The position numbers were made by a program, and so were the translations under genes. From the NCBI GenBank assembly GCA_016293205.1, contig JAEDES010000027.1, positions 1 to 13,946 of the forward strand: 13,946 nt of DNA, read 5' to 3'. The notes under the pieces were generated by a model. The model did not search any database. It was not told the DNA's origin and saw nothing but the letters and a program-made list of their open reading frames with translations. Position 1 is the first letter of the stretch. Every line of letters starts with the position of its first letter. This document shows positions 13,719 to 13,946 of the stretch, one piece after another. The stretch comes from Bacilli bacterium. Lineage in GTDB: Bacteria; Bacillota_I; Bacilli_A; RF39; UBA660.

Positions 13719-13946
13719 GATTTTTAAGTCCTTTTAAACGTTTTAATTTTAGTGGATTTTTAGATGGAGCGCAGAAAACTTTAGGTCTTGTTAATCAGAC
13801 TATTCCTTTAATTTATCAAGTAAAACCTATTATTAGTAATGCTAAAACGATGTTTAAAATTGCAAATGTTATTAAAAGTGATGATTCTGTTATTGATGAT
13901 GATATTCCTATTAGAGATAATACAAATAAACCTATTTTTTATATAT
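13691..13946 (+). CDS. VrrA/YqfQ-like protein, N-terminal part (cut by window edge)
   Basis: Only plus-strand gene; 85 codons visible, continuing beyond the window. A short Gly/Phe-rich start (MYPYNVSRGGFLSPFKRFNF) leads into GFLDGAQKTLGLVNQTIPLI and then QVKPIISNAKTMFKIAN. This order (a Gly/Pro-rich start, a QK.LG..NQ..P segment, a P.I.N...M.K segment) resembles the PF14181 YqfQ-like family of Bacilli, of unknown function. Then an Asp-rich stretch (SDDSVIDDDIP). The resemblance is by eye and the family call is moderate. Start chosen for the SD AAGAGGTG. It diverges from the pilus operon across a 112-bp gap that holds both promoters. Confidence 0.62.
   Translation, partial: MYPYNVSRGGFLSPFKRFNFSGFLDGAQKTLGLVNQTIPLIYQVKPIISNAKTMFKIANVIKSDDSVIDDDIPIRDNTNKPIFYI

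Noticed and set aside
1..13946. CRISPR array, tRNA/rRNA genes, insertion sequences or phage genes
   Set aside because: No regularly spaced repeats, cloverleaf, rRNA blocks, transposase or integrase motifs were seen on either strand.

Overview
The window is strongly AT-rich bacterial DNA and reads as the chromosome of a low-GC Firmicute of the Bacilli type, probably a small-genome gut lineage near Erysipelotrichia/RF39. The placement rests on a DnaB/DnaD-family replication initiator, a VrrA/YqfQ-like protein, a CBS/DRTGG family II pyrophosphatase, AAGGAGG-type ribosome binding sites and short intergenic gaps. TGA is used as a stop (ATGA junction at 2225-2228) and Trp is TGG, so the standard bacterial code applies and not the Mycoplasma code. 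The lineage is an inference from gene content, not a database match.

Layout (almost everything is on the minus strand, so it is transcribed from right to left). At the right edge, a YqfQ-like gene on the plus strand (13691 to the end, partial) diverges from a two-gene pilus/secretion operon: a GspF/PilC platform protein (13578-12091) and a prepilin peptidase (12079-11312), closed by a terminator. Next comes dnaB (11244-9907), then an HD-domain phosphohydrolase gene (9769-9284) with its own tandem promoters and terminator. After it is a five-gene operon (9195-4381): pyrophosphatase, DUF368/PopT polyprenyl-phosphate transporter, UppP undecaprenyl-diphosphatase, a ZIP metal transporter and a PF06541 membrane protein. 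It ends at a GAAA-loop terminator. A secreted TasA/camelysin-like protein gene (4271-3534) follows, with a decayed or miniature copy of its signal region directly downstream (3517-3390). An ABC exporter operon (3205-647: ATPase, permease, permease) has a consensus promoter, a roughly 140-nt leader with nested inverted repeats, and a UUCG-loop terminator. A phosphomannomutase/phosphoglucomutase gene (527-1) runs off the left edge.

How the genes work together. UppP makes undecaprenyl phosphate from the diphosphate, and the DUF368 protein returns undecaprenyl phosphate across the membrane. The co-transcribed pyrophosphatase removes PPi, so the operon looks like a lipid-carrier recycling and phosphate housekeeping unit. 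The GspF and prepilin peptidase genes are two core parts of a type IV pilus/competence-type machine whose ATPase and pilins are not in this window. No mobile element, CRISPR array, tRNA or rRNA was seen. The observations I consider least explained are the structured leader of the ABC operon, the truncated signal-peptide paralog with its TAATG junction, and the dyad-flanked promoter of the HD gene.
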